A DNA stretch of 64,000 nt from Allacma fusca. Lineage: Eukaryota > Arthropoda > Collembola > Symphypleona > Sminthuridae. The translations under genes and the position numbers were made by a program. This document shows positions 47,804-59,956 of the stretch, one piece after another (position 1 is the first letter of the stretch; each line of letters begins with the position of its first letter). The stretch spans positions 7,469,060 to 7,533,059 of the forward strand of contig OX359247.1 in the NCBI GenBank assembly GCA_947179485.1, in the 5' to 3' direction. The notes under the pieces were generated by a model. It was not told where the DNA came from and searched no databases. It saw only the letters and a program-made list of their open reading frames with translations.

Positions 47804-49034
47804 ACAGATGACACAAATAATCAGATTCTCTGGTAATTCGTGAAGATAAAAGATATCATTGTGTTTATCAAGAATATTTTCGTAGTTTGACCTCTACACA
47901 CAAAATATGCTCTCGCAAGGGGTCTCCAGTGGCGGGAGTACACCAGTGCTGGGCCTTGTACTCTACCGACAATAGAAGTAGAGGAAAAAGTAGAGTAGAA
48001 GTCAAAATAAATGAGCCAAAAAGAGTAGAAATAGAATAGAGGTAACGCTACTATCCATCGAGTAGAAGTAGAAGTAAATAGAAGTCGAATTTAGAATTAA
48101 GCAATTAGAGTAGCAGTATTTAGCTGTCAAGCCAGCATCATGCGGTAGAATGAGAAATAGAATAGACGGGCAATACAAAAGCCGGTGGTAGAAGGAGAAG
48201 TAGCATAGCATATACATATAAATTCATACATGCATACTATAACGTATCATTAAAATCATTAATAATACAGGTAAAAATGTTGAAAGCATTTAAACTGCCA
48301 TCCTGTGAATTCAAGAAGAACTAAGGTAATAATATATAATACACTGTACTACCGTGTACAGTCCAAACGAACGAAAAGCTTTGATTTGTACTTCAAATAC
48401 GTTTTAGAATCCGGGAATTAAGCATTACTTTGTACTTAGTAGAAGTTGCGATAGGTAGCATTATTGTTGCATTCGAACTGGATAGAATAGAAGTAGAATA
48501 GTTAGCACTACGGCAGGAAATGTAGAAGTAGAAGTAGAATAGAAAGTATTAGTAAAGGCGTAGAAGTAGAATAGAGGGAAACGAAAAATTCTGGAAAGTA
48601 GAATAGAATTAATAGAAGCCGGATGCTCGCAATTTAAGGATAGAGGAGAATAGCATAGCTGAGATACAAACGCCCAGCACTGGAGTACACTGTCTATTGT
48701 TCTCTGACGCTTCCGAAGAACTCAAGGCTATGTAATGTGAAGGTTGCTGATGTCATGCGTGAGTACAACGCATGGGCGTTTTTAGATTGTCCCAAATCAT
48801 TAAGCACTTTTTCACTGTTTGTAGCTGTAAATACCTTCCAAGACTCAGTTTACTTTTTCATGTGGAGCAGTGTACACACCGGTTGGCCGTTGCCATTAAA
48901 GACTAATGGGCTAATTTCTATATTTAACATCATTATAGTGTAAATTAAAAATATGGAGATGATCAATGTTGGATCATTTGGGATCTTCAAATTCCATTCA
49001 CAGTGGGATCGGAGTCCCATCCTTCACGTAAATG
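47804..49034. repeat. Three-copy dispersed repeat, copy A (interrupted)
   Basis: The sequence matches 56251-56853 over its length: ATCAGATTCTCTGGTAATT, ACAAGGGGTCT, TGTCTATTGTTCTCTGA, GCTTCCGAAGAACTCAAGGC, GATGTCATGCGTGAGTA and, at the end, CACGTAAATGAGATTT. It carries a 739-bp hAT-like insertion that the other copy lacks. Confidence 0.8.
47944..48682. mobile_element. hAT-like element with AGTAGAAG words and a documented empty site
   Basis: The termini CAGTGCTGGGC and (reversed right) CAGTGCTGGGC are identical. The perfect 8-bp duplication GAGTACAC lies at 47936-47943 and 48683-48690. The interior near each end is GTAGAA / AGTAGAAG words. The paralogous copy at 56378-56385 has a single uninterrupted GAGCACTC followed by the same TGTCTATTG, giving the pre-insertion state. 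Confidence 0.93.
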
Positions 49035-49045
49035 AGATTTATATA

Positions 49046-49284
49046 TCGTCGGCTAAACTTCCTAACCGGCAATAATTTAAAATGCGGGATGTGGAGGGGA
49101 AATAATGGGATTATTATTAGTAGATGGGTAGTACGGGGATTAGTGTAAGGGGAGCGGAAGGTGTGGTCAAGTTGAGGCAAATGGGGGAATTATGGCTGGT
49201 TTGAGTTTTGAGCGACAGCGCTATATAGCTGGTCTGCATTCTAAGCATTTTTTATTTTAGCCGGTTAGGAAGTTTAGCCGACGA
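49046..49284. mobile_element. Tc1/mariner-like MITE
   Basis: A perfect inverted repeat (49043-49070 and 49260-49287) has the core TCGTCGGCTAAACTTCCTAA. TA flanks on each side make a TA-duplicating family likely. Copy B and copy C of the surrounding repeat continue without it, so it inserted into copy A at the AGATTTA position. Confidence 0.85.
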
Positions 49285-49286
49285 TA

Positions 49287-49714
49287 TAGTCTTGGGTGCA
49301 ATAAAGTCAGTAGTCATAAAGTGTCATATTTAGAGGCTCGACATTCCTGAAAATATAAATTATTCTCCTGCTAGAACAAATATCTCAAATATAAAGACTC
49401 TCAGCTATTACTACTCTTATCATAATTATTTCATGTTTGCATATTTTTGCAATATAATCAATTGAAACCAGCATACGTGGATCAAATTACAAAAATGAAA
49501 TTTCATCCATCTGGTTTAAAGTTTTCCTGATATCCTGTGTGTCCATTTAAATAGGAAAAAACTAATAAATAGTAGGTTAATCTGGATAATTGCGATGGTA
49601 TATGTTTTGACATTATTATGGAACAATGAACTTCATATGTACTTGTTGTGTGTACATAATGTTCTTAATATACCACAAATGATAAGCCCTAGTGTTTCAA
49701 AAACTGCTCAATGT
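49287..49714. other. Intergenic, no gene seen
   Basis: AT-rich sequence with no supported exon. Confidence 0.4.
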
Positions 49715-49722
49715 TCTCGCAC

Positions 49723-50278
49723 TAGCGGTGAGTATCTCGCTGGTTTTAAAATTTTCGTTTGTCTCGTTCTCGTTTTTGAAAAAAATACGAGAACGATATA
49801 TTTTGAAAACGACAGTAGAGAGAGTACGCAATGAACGAGACAAACAAGATAAGGCAAAAACATTGTTTTTGTCAAGTATACAATACTTTATTGTAATTTT
49901 CACAATTTCGGACGACAGAACAATTTTTTAACAACGATAGAACTACCAATTTTACTAATCGAAACAATCACAAAACGCAAGCTGTTTATATTTGGGTATA
50001 GTATGAACCATTAAATTTGAAATCAAATAAAAGTCTTGAAAAATATAAATGAACACCTCCAGCAATAAATATTAGGACCAAGAGTTAAACAGGTTAGTAA
50101 TTTTCTCAATGACAAAGCAAAACGCCCGAATTTTTAGTTTGTTACGGACTCTAGTAAAAAATTAATTTCAAACGATATTCTCGGTTAATAAAACGAGATG
50201 TCTCGTCCTATCTCGTTGATGTAAAAAGTACGAGCCAAACGAGATTCTCGTTTTGTTGTCTCGTAATGCTCACTACTA
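49723..50278. mobile_element. hAT-like element with CTCGTTT words
   Basis: The termini are TAGCGGTGAG and (reversed right) TAGTAGTGAG. The perfect 8-bp duplication TCTCGCAC lies at 49715-49722 and 50279-50286. The ends are filled with TCTCGTTTTG / GAACGAGAC words. Confidence 0.85.
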
Positions 50279-50499
50279 TCTCGCACGGAAGAAAATTTAC
50301 ATATTTAAATATAATTTAGTAACCCTCAAATTGACCTCCGTGAGCAAAGAATTGTGTATTAGCCTCGATTATGCCATTTAAAAAATATCCAACATGGCAT
50401 ATTCAAGGTCAATTATTTTGTAAAGCTATTTGACCTAATTTTGAACCAGGAGTTTCAATAAACTGTGGCTGGACGTCTCGTTTGACGCTATATGGCCAA

Positions 50500-50840
50500 T
50501 CCACATCAAGAGAACCATTCTGAAGCTCTTGTACACGAAGTCACCAAGCAGCCCAACCAAGCAAGTTTTATTCGTTTCTATTAAATTTCCCCTTTCAAAA
50601 AACAGGAGACCTTTCGTGTAAATCGGGTGTCTCAGGCTGTTAATTTATGTTTGCAACAACCTTTTATTAAAAATTAACTGCATAATAGATGTAGGCTTAC
50701 TTGAAAAATTTAATTTTTTAGCTTCCTGGCCGGCCAATGTGGGTCATTTGTCAGATTTAAAATCCTCGCGTATTAGATTCAGTGGGATAAGAGTCCCATC
50801 CTTAATGTAAATCTAATTTTTCCCCATGGGTAATTATGAT
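50500..50840. repeat. Three-copy dispersed repeat, copy C (partial)
   Basis: Shared segments with copies A and B are GCCCAACCAAGCAAG, TTCTATTAAATTTC, GGCCAATGTGGG-like sequence, then AGTCCCATCCTTAATGTAAA. Only the 3' third is recognisable. It lies just past the 3' end of the GMC gene. Confidence 0.55.
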
Positions 50841-51089
50841 CACGACGAGACAGTTTCTTAAATGGTGATCATTATCCCTCATTGGAAATATAGTAATTAT
50901 TTTTACAACCTCAAAAATTATTTAAGTAAACGTCAAAAAAAGGGAATCCTACGCTTACTTATGGCACCACCCTCGTAGTGTACTTCGAACCAAACTTTTG
51001 AAGGTTACGTTAAAATTCGTGGAAAGCGGTATGTATATACATTAGTTTTCTCTTAGTACACAGGTACAACAATGTTTGTGCATTTCCAA

Positions 51090-51095
51090 TTTATT
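51090..51095 (-). terminator. Possible poly(A) signal overlapping the GMC stop codon
   Basis: In the gene's sense the stop reads TTAATAAATTGG, so AATAAA begins within the TAA. A more distal signal may be used. Confidence 0.25.
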
Positions 51096-54000
51096 AACGA
51101 GAGTAATGCGTCTTGTTGCTTCCTGCTATAATGCTTGCTACTGTTTTCTCTGCAATTGCAAGTACAGCAGCGGCAAGGTTAGCATTTGGAATCCGGGGGA
51201 TGACTGAGGCGTCAATAATTCTTAATTTTTCAACTCCATGAACTCTGGTTCAGAAAAGAGCGATTTTCAAATGTAAAGAATCAATTTTGCTTTGAGCTAC
51301 TATTTTACCCTACAACATTAAAGGTTGGCTTTAATTCATATACAATACCTTAATTTTGAATCGACAACGGATCTGTGGATATCATTTGGCTTCCCCATCC
51401 TACAAGTGCCAGAGCTATGATAAAACGTACTCCCACGTTGTTTAATGTAACAAGCCCAGTAGTCTTTCGAACGAAATTTTGTGTTTTTACAAGGCTCTAT
51501 TGGCTCTGTAGTGAACTGGGTACCAATGTCTTTGAAGGTTTGAGTCCCCTCAAAAATTTTAAAGATGAAATCAATGCCTGAAATATGTTAAAATAAATTA
51601 CTAGTGTAGTTTAAATAAGCAAATAAAAGCATTAATGTTAAAAAGATTTGTTTTGAGATTAATAAATATCAGGTCAACGACGAATTTCCAATAACCATCA
51701 AGTAGAACGTCCATATCGCTCCTTTCTTCCAAGTAGTGCGGGTCTATAATGGGTAAATTGTTATCCTCCATGCTTGTGGCGCTGGTGTTGAATTTAATTG
51801 TACCCCTGCTATAAGGACGGCCAAATAAAAGGAGGATATCCAGGACATTTGTATCTTTGTGTTGAAAATCAAAATTAAGCTGCAAGTCTGGCCAATAAGG
51901 GTTTTCTTTTCGATCCCTCCGGGAAGTGATGTAAGCTACCCCATTCGTACCAGGAAGGCCTACAAAACCTGAAATTATTGACGAACATGTCAAACATGCC
52001 AAAAACCTTGAATTGTTTGATTTCAATGAATCTTGAGATATTCGACGGAAAATCCACCAATATACTGTATAACGTGCGCATCCTAGGTCTAAATGTGAGT
52101 GGCATTACTATTTCGTTTGCTGAAGAAGTTAAATAAATGCTCACCCTTCCCTTCGTATAGAAACTCGTTAAAATCACTGAAACTCAAGTTTTTTATCAAA
52201 CTCCAAGTCCTGGAAGGATCTTTGACCGTAAATGGAGTGACACGTAATGCGATATGGTCGTGCAGGTTCTTTCCCACTTGTGGAGAGATAACGATTGGCT
52301 TTGCCTGTAGCATTATTATGAAGTTTTCAGAAAGCATTTCAAATATTCATTCAGGCTTATTAAAAACTGCAAAGTATGATTCAAAATACCTTCGCATCGT
52401 ACAGATCTTCTTTTGAACCGATGCCAGATTTAATTAGCAAAATCGGTGTTACAAATGTGCCAGTACAAAGAATAACCTCTTTGGAAGCCGTCGCTACCCT
52501 CGGGATACCGTGTCGATGGTAAAGAACGCCCCGGGCTATTTTTTTCTCAAACAAAACCTAGATGCAAAATTGAATTTTGCTCGAGTTCTTCAGTAAACAT
52601 TTAGTATGTCTTGGTGTAAAAAAAATGAAACGATACTTTAGAAACTGGAGAGTAACGCCGGACATCAAGCTTTCCCTCGTAAGATTTTTCCACAGGTTTT
52701 ATGTACGCTTCGTATGTGCTCACCCGCCTACCAAAATTGATGAAGTTTGTGGCCGGAGAGAAACCTGGAGTATCGTGTAGTATTAGGTTAGCATTGGGAA
52801 GGATTTATTGTATTAAATTAATTTAATTTTGTGTGCAGAACACGTCATACCTATTGTTTGTGGTCCGTTAGCGTCAGTAATGGGAAATGACAGTTCTTCA
52901 CCTGCCTGCAGCCAAATATCACTTTGTGGGAAGTGAGGACTTGTTATTGTTATGGGACCGTCAAAGCCGTGTTGGTCTGGTAAAAATGAATCTTTGATTT
53001 AATTTTCAGTTTAGGAGCTACTACTCATATTAGTATTTAAAGGGCACCCATAAGCAGAAGATTCTGTCGGATTATTTTTTCATAGGCGTATTCTTTATTC
53101 TGTACAGACATTACGTACATATATGCATAATCAATGCATATCTGATGGTGAGTGTTACGGTTACCGTAAAATCACTATTAAATACGCAGAGTCGTGTATG
53201 GATGTTCTATTACGTAGATAGTATGTGTCGACTGTGTAGAATTGACATATATGAACATCAAACTGAAGTAATTACCCGTATTTACCCAAGAGAAATTTCC
53301 CATGTAGTTCTCAAATTTCCGGAAATACTTTAATAGTTTAGGATAGCGCCAGCTACTGTCCCCCGTGAGCTCTGCCCAGCCATTGTAATCGAAGGGGGAT
53401 CCGCGTTGGTAAATCATGGAGTTGTCCATTGAACTGCCCCCGAGCATTTTGCCCACTGGTGTCTGCACAATCTAATTGTAAGCAATGTGTGAACTTCTCA
53501 GATGAATGGATTCACAACTTTAATACTCCTGCTTCAAGATGTTTTCCCAACTCATAATTAACTTACCCCGTTTACGCGCTGCCCTATATTCCTCTGCGGC
53601 ACTGTCTTGTACAAATAGTTGATCTCTGGGTGGAACTCTTGTAGAAAATCACCTGTTACTGCGGGAACGTATTGTATTGGGGGTGGCGTACCTCCCGTCT
53701 CCAATAACAACACCTTGAAGTTTGCATCGGCCAGACGTCTCGCCACAACACAACCTCCAGTCCCCCCTCCGACTGCAGTTACAAAGCACAAAGTATTTTT
53801 AATTCACCGGAAAATCATTTTAAATGTAAGAAATGAAAGCTTTTACCAATTATGTAATCAAAGGATTCCAAAACAGGCAAATTGAAATCTGAGGGATCAT
53901 CTGGGAAAGCCTTGAGACGATCAATCTCACGGTATCTATTGGCGTATAGGCTTATGAGCAAAGGTAAAGACGTCAGCAGAAGTTTACTGGCAAGGGTCAT
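51094..54000 (-). CDS. GMC oxidoreductase (glucose dehydrogenase-like flavoprotein)
   Basis: Ten exons give 596 residues with no break: 53847-54000, 53567-53772, 53276-53471, 52851-52976, 52637-52764, 52390-52557, 52145-52304, 51696-51968, 51349-51577 and 51094-51244. All junctions are GT-AG and phases agree. A hydrophobic N-terminus (MTLASKLLLTSLPLLISLYA) suggests a signal peptide or anchor. The FAD-binding motif is VGGGTGGCVVARRL (about 52-65). GKMLGGSSMDNSMIYQRG (about 128-145) is GMC signature 1, and EVILCTGTFVTPILLIKSGIG (near 297-317) is signature 2. VGKNLHDH is the conserved later FAD/substrate segment. The C-terminal catalytic pair lies in YHSSGTCRMG (His about 524) and IPNANL (Asn 567-569). 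Family members oxidise sugars, alcohols or ecdysone and some act in cuticle or defence; the substrate is not evident. I chose the ATG at 54000 because the longer frame begins with GTG. Confidence 0.92.
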
Positions 54001-54356
54001 CGTATTTTCAGGCACTTAAGAAATCCTGAAATTTGACAACTAACAAATCAAATGTACTGCAGTTACAGTGACGGTATGTAGAACAAGGAGTACTGTCATA
54101 TCGTCTGTGAGGAGGTAAAATGGTGGAGTTGAATTGTCGATTAAAAGTAAAATGTAGTCTTCATGAATTTTTGCTTGAAGACTGAAAATAAACTAATAAG
54201 GCAAAGAGAATAATAGTTTTCCCTGAAAGCAAAACGAAACACACTATAAATGTTTTATAAAAGATGCGATGTTTCTTGGTTTTTAGATAAATTATTCCAC
54301 TTTTAAAGCACTTCGATTACTCTAAACTTTCAAAGCATGGATTTAAGTCCTTATAC

Positions 54357-54968
54357 CAAAGGTGTCCACCTATCCTATTTATAGACCTATTATATATAGG
54401 ATAAAAATAGGTAGGATGCAAAATCCAAGTAATTATAGGTAGTAAAATAGGGTACAGTAATTACCGCTAAAATTAATCCTATATTATATGTAGGAGCTAC
54501 AAGACTTCACTTTTTATTTAGGAACAAGGTAGGCAGTTTGCGAAGGTAAAATAGGCATATTTAATAATCTATTGACAAATTTGTCAAGCAATTATTTGAT
54601 TTAACTTTAAATTAATTTCAAAAATATTCTTCAAATACGTGACATTTTAGTAGTTCGATTTTATTGTGTTACGATTGCACGTACATACATAGATGATTTT
54701 TATTTGAAAGAATAAGCCTTTGTAGGCTAAAAATAGGCCTTTACAGGCTAAAAATAGGTGTTTATAGGCTAAAAAATTGGCCTTTATAGGCTAAAATATA
54801 GGTCTTTATAGGCTAAAATATAGGCAGAAACATTACAGGAGTATATATATGTAGGCAAATAGGTAGGCAATTTATTTTTGATAAATAATGTAGGTTAATA
54901 TGTAGGGAAGGCAAAGCTGCAAAAAATATGGAGCATTTTAGGTAGGCTGAACCTTTCGGACACCTTTG
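54357..54968. mobile_element. hAT-like element with ATAGGCTAAA words
   Basis: The inverted termini CAAAGGTGTCC are perfect at both ends, with perfect 8-bp duplications CCTTATAC (54349-54356 and 54969-54976). The interior is made of TATAGG / GGCTAAAAATAGGC words. It lies 350 bp upstream of the GMC start codon. The same terminus begins another copy at about 63652. Confidence 0.93.
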
Positions 54969-54976
54969 CCTTATAC

Positions 54977-56250
54977 TGTAATCTATTTAAAATATTTTGA
55001 TTTTAAACCAAAATGCATCTAGACCATTGCATGTCTTCACTGACGATACAGCATCTACCGGGGAGAGACAATAAAAGTTATTAGTCCCGTCAACTCTAGC
55101 TGTGAGGAAATGCTAAATAAAGGTAAGTGTTTGGCTCCGGCAAAAGTAGTTTTTGCAATTCTCCACAAGGACTAAAGATGTTGAAATGGATTCTGCTAAC
55201 CGTAAAACGTTAGGATTCGGGGTGAAGGTGTACTTTTTTTTATGTTTTAAAGATCCTCTACAGTCAGGTAAATCCCAGGCACAAGTGAGCTCCAGAAAAT
55301 TAAACCAACAGTTCTCATATTGAAAAAAAGAGTACAATACTGGTATTTTAAATTCTTACTAAACCTGACAATGAGATATACGAATTACAGGCCCACTTTA
55401 AAAACTTTAGTGAGAGACTAATTTAACAAGTAATGTATCGCAAAATAACTTATTCACTTTAAGGTTAAAATTAATTATCGGACCCAACACTGTTTAAAAA
55501 TAGTCAATTAATACATTAATAACCAACAAATAATTTTGATAGTGGAGTTTTTTCTTGAATTTTCAAGTGATAAGATTTTGTATTCCTTGTAATAAATAGT
55601 GACTGTTTAGAAAGAGAGAGAGAGAGAGAGAGTTGACCCTTACCATTAATACTTATGCGTGAATGAAATCAGAATAGTGTTTGAATGTTTGTGTCTGAAG
55701 GGCGTTATGTATGCAACGTTCATTCATGATATATTCAACATGTGATGTTATTAATTCACAACAGATTCTTCCCCAGGAAATTCACAGCTTGGTTATTCAA
55801 AATGTATAAGATTATCACAAATTACGACATCTAACTGTGAAGATGAATTTGTATTCGAAACGAACATCTTTGTGTACATAATGTGTGGTTATAAACGTAA
55901 AACATTCTCTGTGGGACACCCATATGAGGCTTCTGGGTCCAGCCGTTGATTTGATGGGATGTATCCGAAGGTATCCCAAGAAGTCTCTAGCGAAGCGGGT
56001 GGGCCACAAGATCGGGATAACAATGCGTGCCCCATTATCAAATTAAACATATTTAATATTCATTCTGCTCCGCAGCCGGAATCTATCATGAAATATTTAT
56101 CAGTAATACATATTTTAATAAGTAGCAACGTTTTTTTAGATCTAGAGACTTCTTCCAACAAGAAGTTCACTGATTTCTGCAGACGGTTCGAAGAGTTCTT
56201 CGATATACACGATAATATAAAAATCATCGGGAACCAGCACTATGAGCTAA
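54977..56250. other. Intergenic, with small unsupported open frames
   Basis: A minus-strand ATG frame near 55320 reads MRTVGLIFWSSLVPGIYLT, signal-peptide-like, and a plus-strand one near 56090 reads MKYLSVIHILISSNVFLDL. Neither has enough downstream support to call. A (GA)n microsatellite lies at 55611-55632. Confidence 0.35.
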
Positions 56251-56853
56251 GATGACAGAAATTATCAGATTCTCTGGTAATTAGCAAACATGAAAATAAT
56301 CATTGTGTTTAACAGGGGTATTTTCGTGGTTTGACCCCTACACAGAATATGCTCTCACAAGGGGTCTGCAGTGGCGTGAGCACTCTGTCTATTGTTCTCT
56401 GATGCTTCCGAAGAACTCAAGGCTGCAATGTGAAGGTAGCTGATGTCATGCGTGAGTATACAACGCATGGACGCTTTGAAAGCGTTCCAAAACATTAAGT
56501 ACCCTATCATTTTTTCTATTCAACGTTTCCGTAACTGTACCTTCTAAGTCTCAGTTTACTTTTTCATGTGGAGTGTGCTCAACTGTTGGTCGTTCGTACT
56601 AACGACTATACTTGCTAGTACTGTACATCTTCCGAAACGTGTAGTGAACCCAACCAAAGCAATGCAGACGCTACAACCAGGACTCTGGAAGCACTTTTAC
56701 CCGAAAACATCATAACGCTAAGTTTTGTTCATTTCCACTAAATTTCTAAATAATTTAAAATTATGCAGATGGACAGTGTTGGGCCAATTTGCATCTTCAC
56801 ATTCACAAGAAATTCATTGCATCCCATCCATCACGTAAATGAGATTTTTCCTC
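56251..56853. repeat. Three-copy dispersed repeat, copy B (uninterrupted)
   Basis: The sequence matches copy A throughout but has neither the hAT-like nor the mariner-like insertion. It serves as the empty-site reference for both. It also shares CCCAACCAAAGCAATG with copy C. Confidence 0.8.
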
Positions 56854-57469
56854 CATGTGTTATTTGTTTGACTAGGGCTGGGAATAAATTCTTGAGTGCT
56901 GATTATTTTAAAATTCGTTCCATTTTTTTAATTTTAACTTGAGATTTAATGCCTCAATTCGAAGACAACATTTAGATTCATTGGTAAGACATTGGTAAAA
57001 AAAAGTGTTGCGTAATTATTGCCATAACACTTACAATTAGATTATACCATAAAGTGCCGTGCTCGCAGGAAAGTTAAAAAATCGATGTGACCAATGAAAT
57101 TGATTTAAGTTCACAAGAATCAGCGTTGGTCAAATCATTCTCAACAAATCCAGCACCGCGTTCGTAAAAACAAATTAGACTTTGATAATCATGTATATAG
57201 AATATCACTGCAACCCCTCTATTGAAAAAAAATTATTCTAGATGACGACGAAAATTGCAGTTTTACTTTTCACGAGTCCGAAGATGAGTTGCTGTTGAGA
57301 ATATTGTTGAATTAGATTAACGATACACAGGGGAAGAAATGGTGGAGAAAAACTAACAGTTTACAAATTGCGATATTTTCGATTAATTAATTCCGTAAAA
57401 TGTATATTTTTGAATGAAGTTTGACATTTAGAAAAAATCTTTAAACAAGAGCGGCAATGATTATTTCCA

Positions 57470-57595
57470 AAATGGAAAAAAATTGAAATATGCCCAAAAT
57501 GCCGGGCATTTTTAAAGTTGGACATTTTCGGCATTTTTGACATTTGCAGGACATTTTGAAGCGGGCAGGCATAAAACCGAGGGCAGTTTCATTTG
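57470..57595. mobile_element. Right end of a hAT-like element with ATGCCC words
   Basis: ATGCC / TGCCC words end in GGCCAACCCTG (reverse CAGGGTTGGCC). This matches the terminus class of the element at 59557-59956. No left end was found; TAGGGCTGGGAATAAATT at 56874 is a different terminus. Confidence 0.5.
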
Positions 57596-57633
57596 GCCAA
57601 CCCTGATAATTTCATAATGAACAAGCTTACAAG

Positions 57634-58320
57634 CATACCTCGGCGAACTCAAGAGTTCCGAGTTCTGAACTCGAACTCAGCTCACATTCGAGTTCCATAA
57701 AATCTGGTTTTGAGTGCGAGTTCGGAGCTGTTTTAAAAGCCGCCGCGACTTGAGGCTGAGAGCCAATCATTTCTGGCAGAACTCAAATGAATGAGTGCGA
57801 GTTCGAAATGTAGACCTCACCAACACCAACCTCCTAATTCCATCTATGCGTAAATATTTATATTGTGGAATAACGATTGTTGTGCTCATTTCTTTTTATC
57901 GAATTCGGTCAATGAAGCTTGTGCAAAATAATGGTTTAGGCGTTTAAAATAAAATGAAAAAAAAACCGAAAGCGCTAATGTTACTAATGTTCGTTTGAAT
58001 TTTGTAGATACATAAAGTATAATATTTTGCTCACGTTCTTGTTATTATTGCGAAGATTTGAAATAAAAAAACTATGTGGCAAAAAAATTTGTTTAATTGA
58101 ATTGACGATTTAAATGGCAGTATACTTTGATTCACGAAACGTAAATTGATGATTACGTGAGTTCAAGGCTGAGTTCCAAAGGGTAATAAACGAGCCCCAG
58201 AGTTCGAGTTCGAGGTAAAGAATTACATATAGCTAAATTACTCTATGAGTTCGAGGCGTAGAGATCTTGTACATGTTAAACTGAGTGCGAGTTCGAGTTC
58301 TAAATTTTTGCCGGGGTATG
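57634..58320. mobile_element. hAT-like element with GAGTTCGAG words
   Basis: The termini are CATACCTCGGC and (reversed right) CATACCCCGGC. The perfect 8-bp duplication CTTACAAG lies at 57626-57633 and 58321-58328. Both ends are dense in GAGTTCGAG / GAACTCG words. Confidence 0.9.
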
Positions 58321-58395
58321 CTTACAAGTAACCCTCGCCACATACCCACTCGGGATCGGAATGATATTTTGTGTGAGCTTAGATATGTGGCCAAA

Positions 58396-59429
58396 TAGAT
58401 GCACATTTTAATTTCGCTCACCCTCACCTCACACTCATTGTCCATGAAGCACAGCTCACTCGCCCGCACACTACCTCACAATACTGTATATATACATATT
58501 GTAATCGCCCTCACGCTCATGAGCGCACCAAAAATAATTATGCGCTCACCCTCGCTCTCATGAGTGCACTCATTTAATCTACGTTACATTTACATTGAGT
58601 TTGACTAGTTCAATTGTATACTATTGTCTTGAAATTGTCCGTTTGCATTTATTTTTTACACATTTTAATACTAGGCTTCCGTCAGCCAGCGTATGCATAT
58701 AAAATCGAACACAAAAATGCATACATTGAATATTATTGCTGATGTAGTCGAATATTTTTATGGCAGGAAAGGGATTTTAGTGCACATTAGTTGAAAAATT
58801 GAGAAATACGATATTATGTATGCATCATTATTGATTCTCTTTTAATATTCTTTTACTATAACTTAAATTGTCCTTCGTATTGATAATTATTTTGAATTTC
58901 AGATAAGATTTGGAGATGAAAAATGGACGCTTCTTATATGTTTCATTTTTTAAAATTACCTAAAATTGTTTACCTTTTAAAAACAGGTTTTAAGCCGTTT
59001 TAGGTGAAACCGAGTTTGTTTTTCACTGTAGATTTGTTTTGATGTTTTAAGCAAAATTGTTGCGTTGTCTTTTTGCTTTGATTCACTCATTTTCAAACAC
59101 GAAATCGTGTTTTATTAAAATAACATGATAATTTTTCTAGAAGTCGCTCGTAGAACTGAATTTAAAATCACACTATCGATAATATTCAGCTCATTTTTAC
59201 TTTCTATCGAAGCTGGATAAATAATTATAACCACAACGCAAAATGACATCATTCTATATATTTATTTACGTGTGCTACCGTGTCGTGAGTGCGATAAATC
59301 CTCCTAACTCACACTTCGTGATTACAATATGAGTACCTACTGCCCTCACTCTCATACAGTGAATACATCGTAGTCCTCTTGAGGGTGAGCGTGAGCGTTG
59401 CTCTCATCCCTCATGAGGGTGTGCATCTA
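58396..59429. mobile_element. hAT-like element with CTCACCCTCA words
   Basis: The termini are TAGATGCACA and its inverse TGTGCATCTA. The subterminal words are CTCACCCTCAC and CTCATGAG on both sides. The flanking 8-mers TGGCCAAA and TGGTTTCA agree only in part, so the duplication has decayed or the boundary is shifted. Confidence 0.65.
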
Positions 59430-59556
59430 TGGTTTCAACCCACCTTGAGAAATTGCATCAATGCGCCGCCATTATGAAATTCGCAGCCGAAACATTATTC
59501 AGATGGGTGAGAGGTGACGCTGACCACGTGAGCGTTTACGCGTAGTGACGAGTAAG

Positions 59557-59956
59557 CAGGGTTGAAAAAAAAACCGGATTTTATCAATAAAGGCCAAGCC
59601 AGTGGCAAGAAATGGTAGCAACCGGTTTTTATTGGACAGTGGATTTATTTGGATAGTATTAATTATGGCCATTTTATACCAACCTATACAACAGCTCCAG
59701 GCCGGTTAGAACCGGATTTTAACCAATAATGACCAGGCCATTTCTTGCCACTTGGCAACCCTTTGTTAATGAATGCGTAATATTAGCCAAGCCAGTGGCA
59801 AGAAATGGTAGAAACCGGTTTTTATTGGACAGTGGATATATTTGGATAGTATTAATTATAACCATTTTATACCAACCTATACAACAGGTCCAAGTCGGTT
59901 AGAACCGGATTTTAACCAATAATGACCAGTCCATTTCTTGCCACTTGCCAACCCTG
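59557..59956. mobile_element. Small hAT-like element with an internal 195-bp duplication
   Basis: The left terminus is CAGGGTTG and the reversed right terminus CAGGGTTGGCAAG. The perfect 8-bp duplication CGAGTAAG lies at 59549-59556 and 59957-59964. The interior consists of two direct copies (about 59593-59761 and 59788-59953). Each is itself a fold-back unit that begins CCAGTGGCAAGAAATGG and ends with its inverse. Confidence 0.9.
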
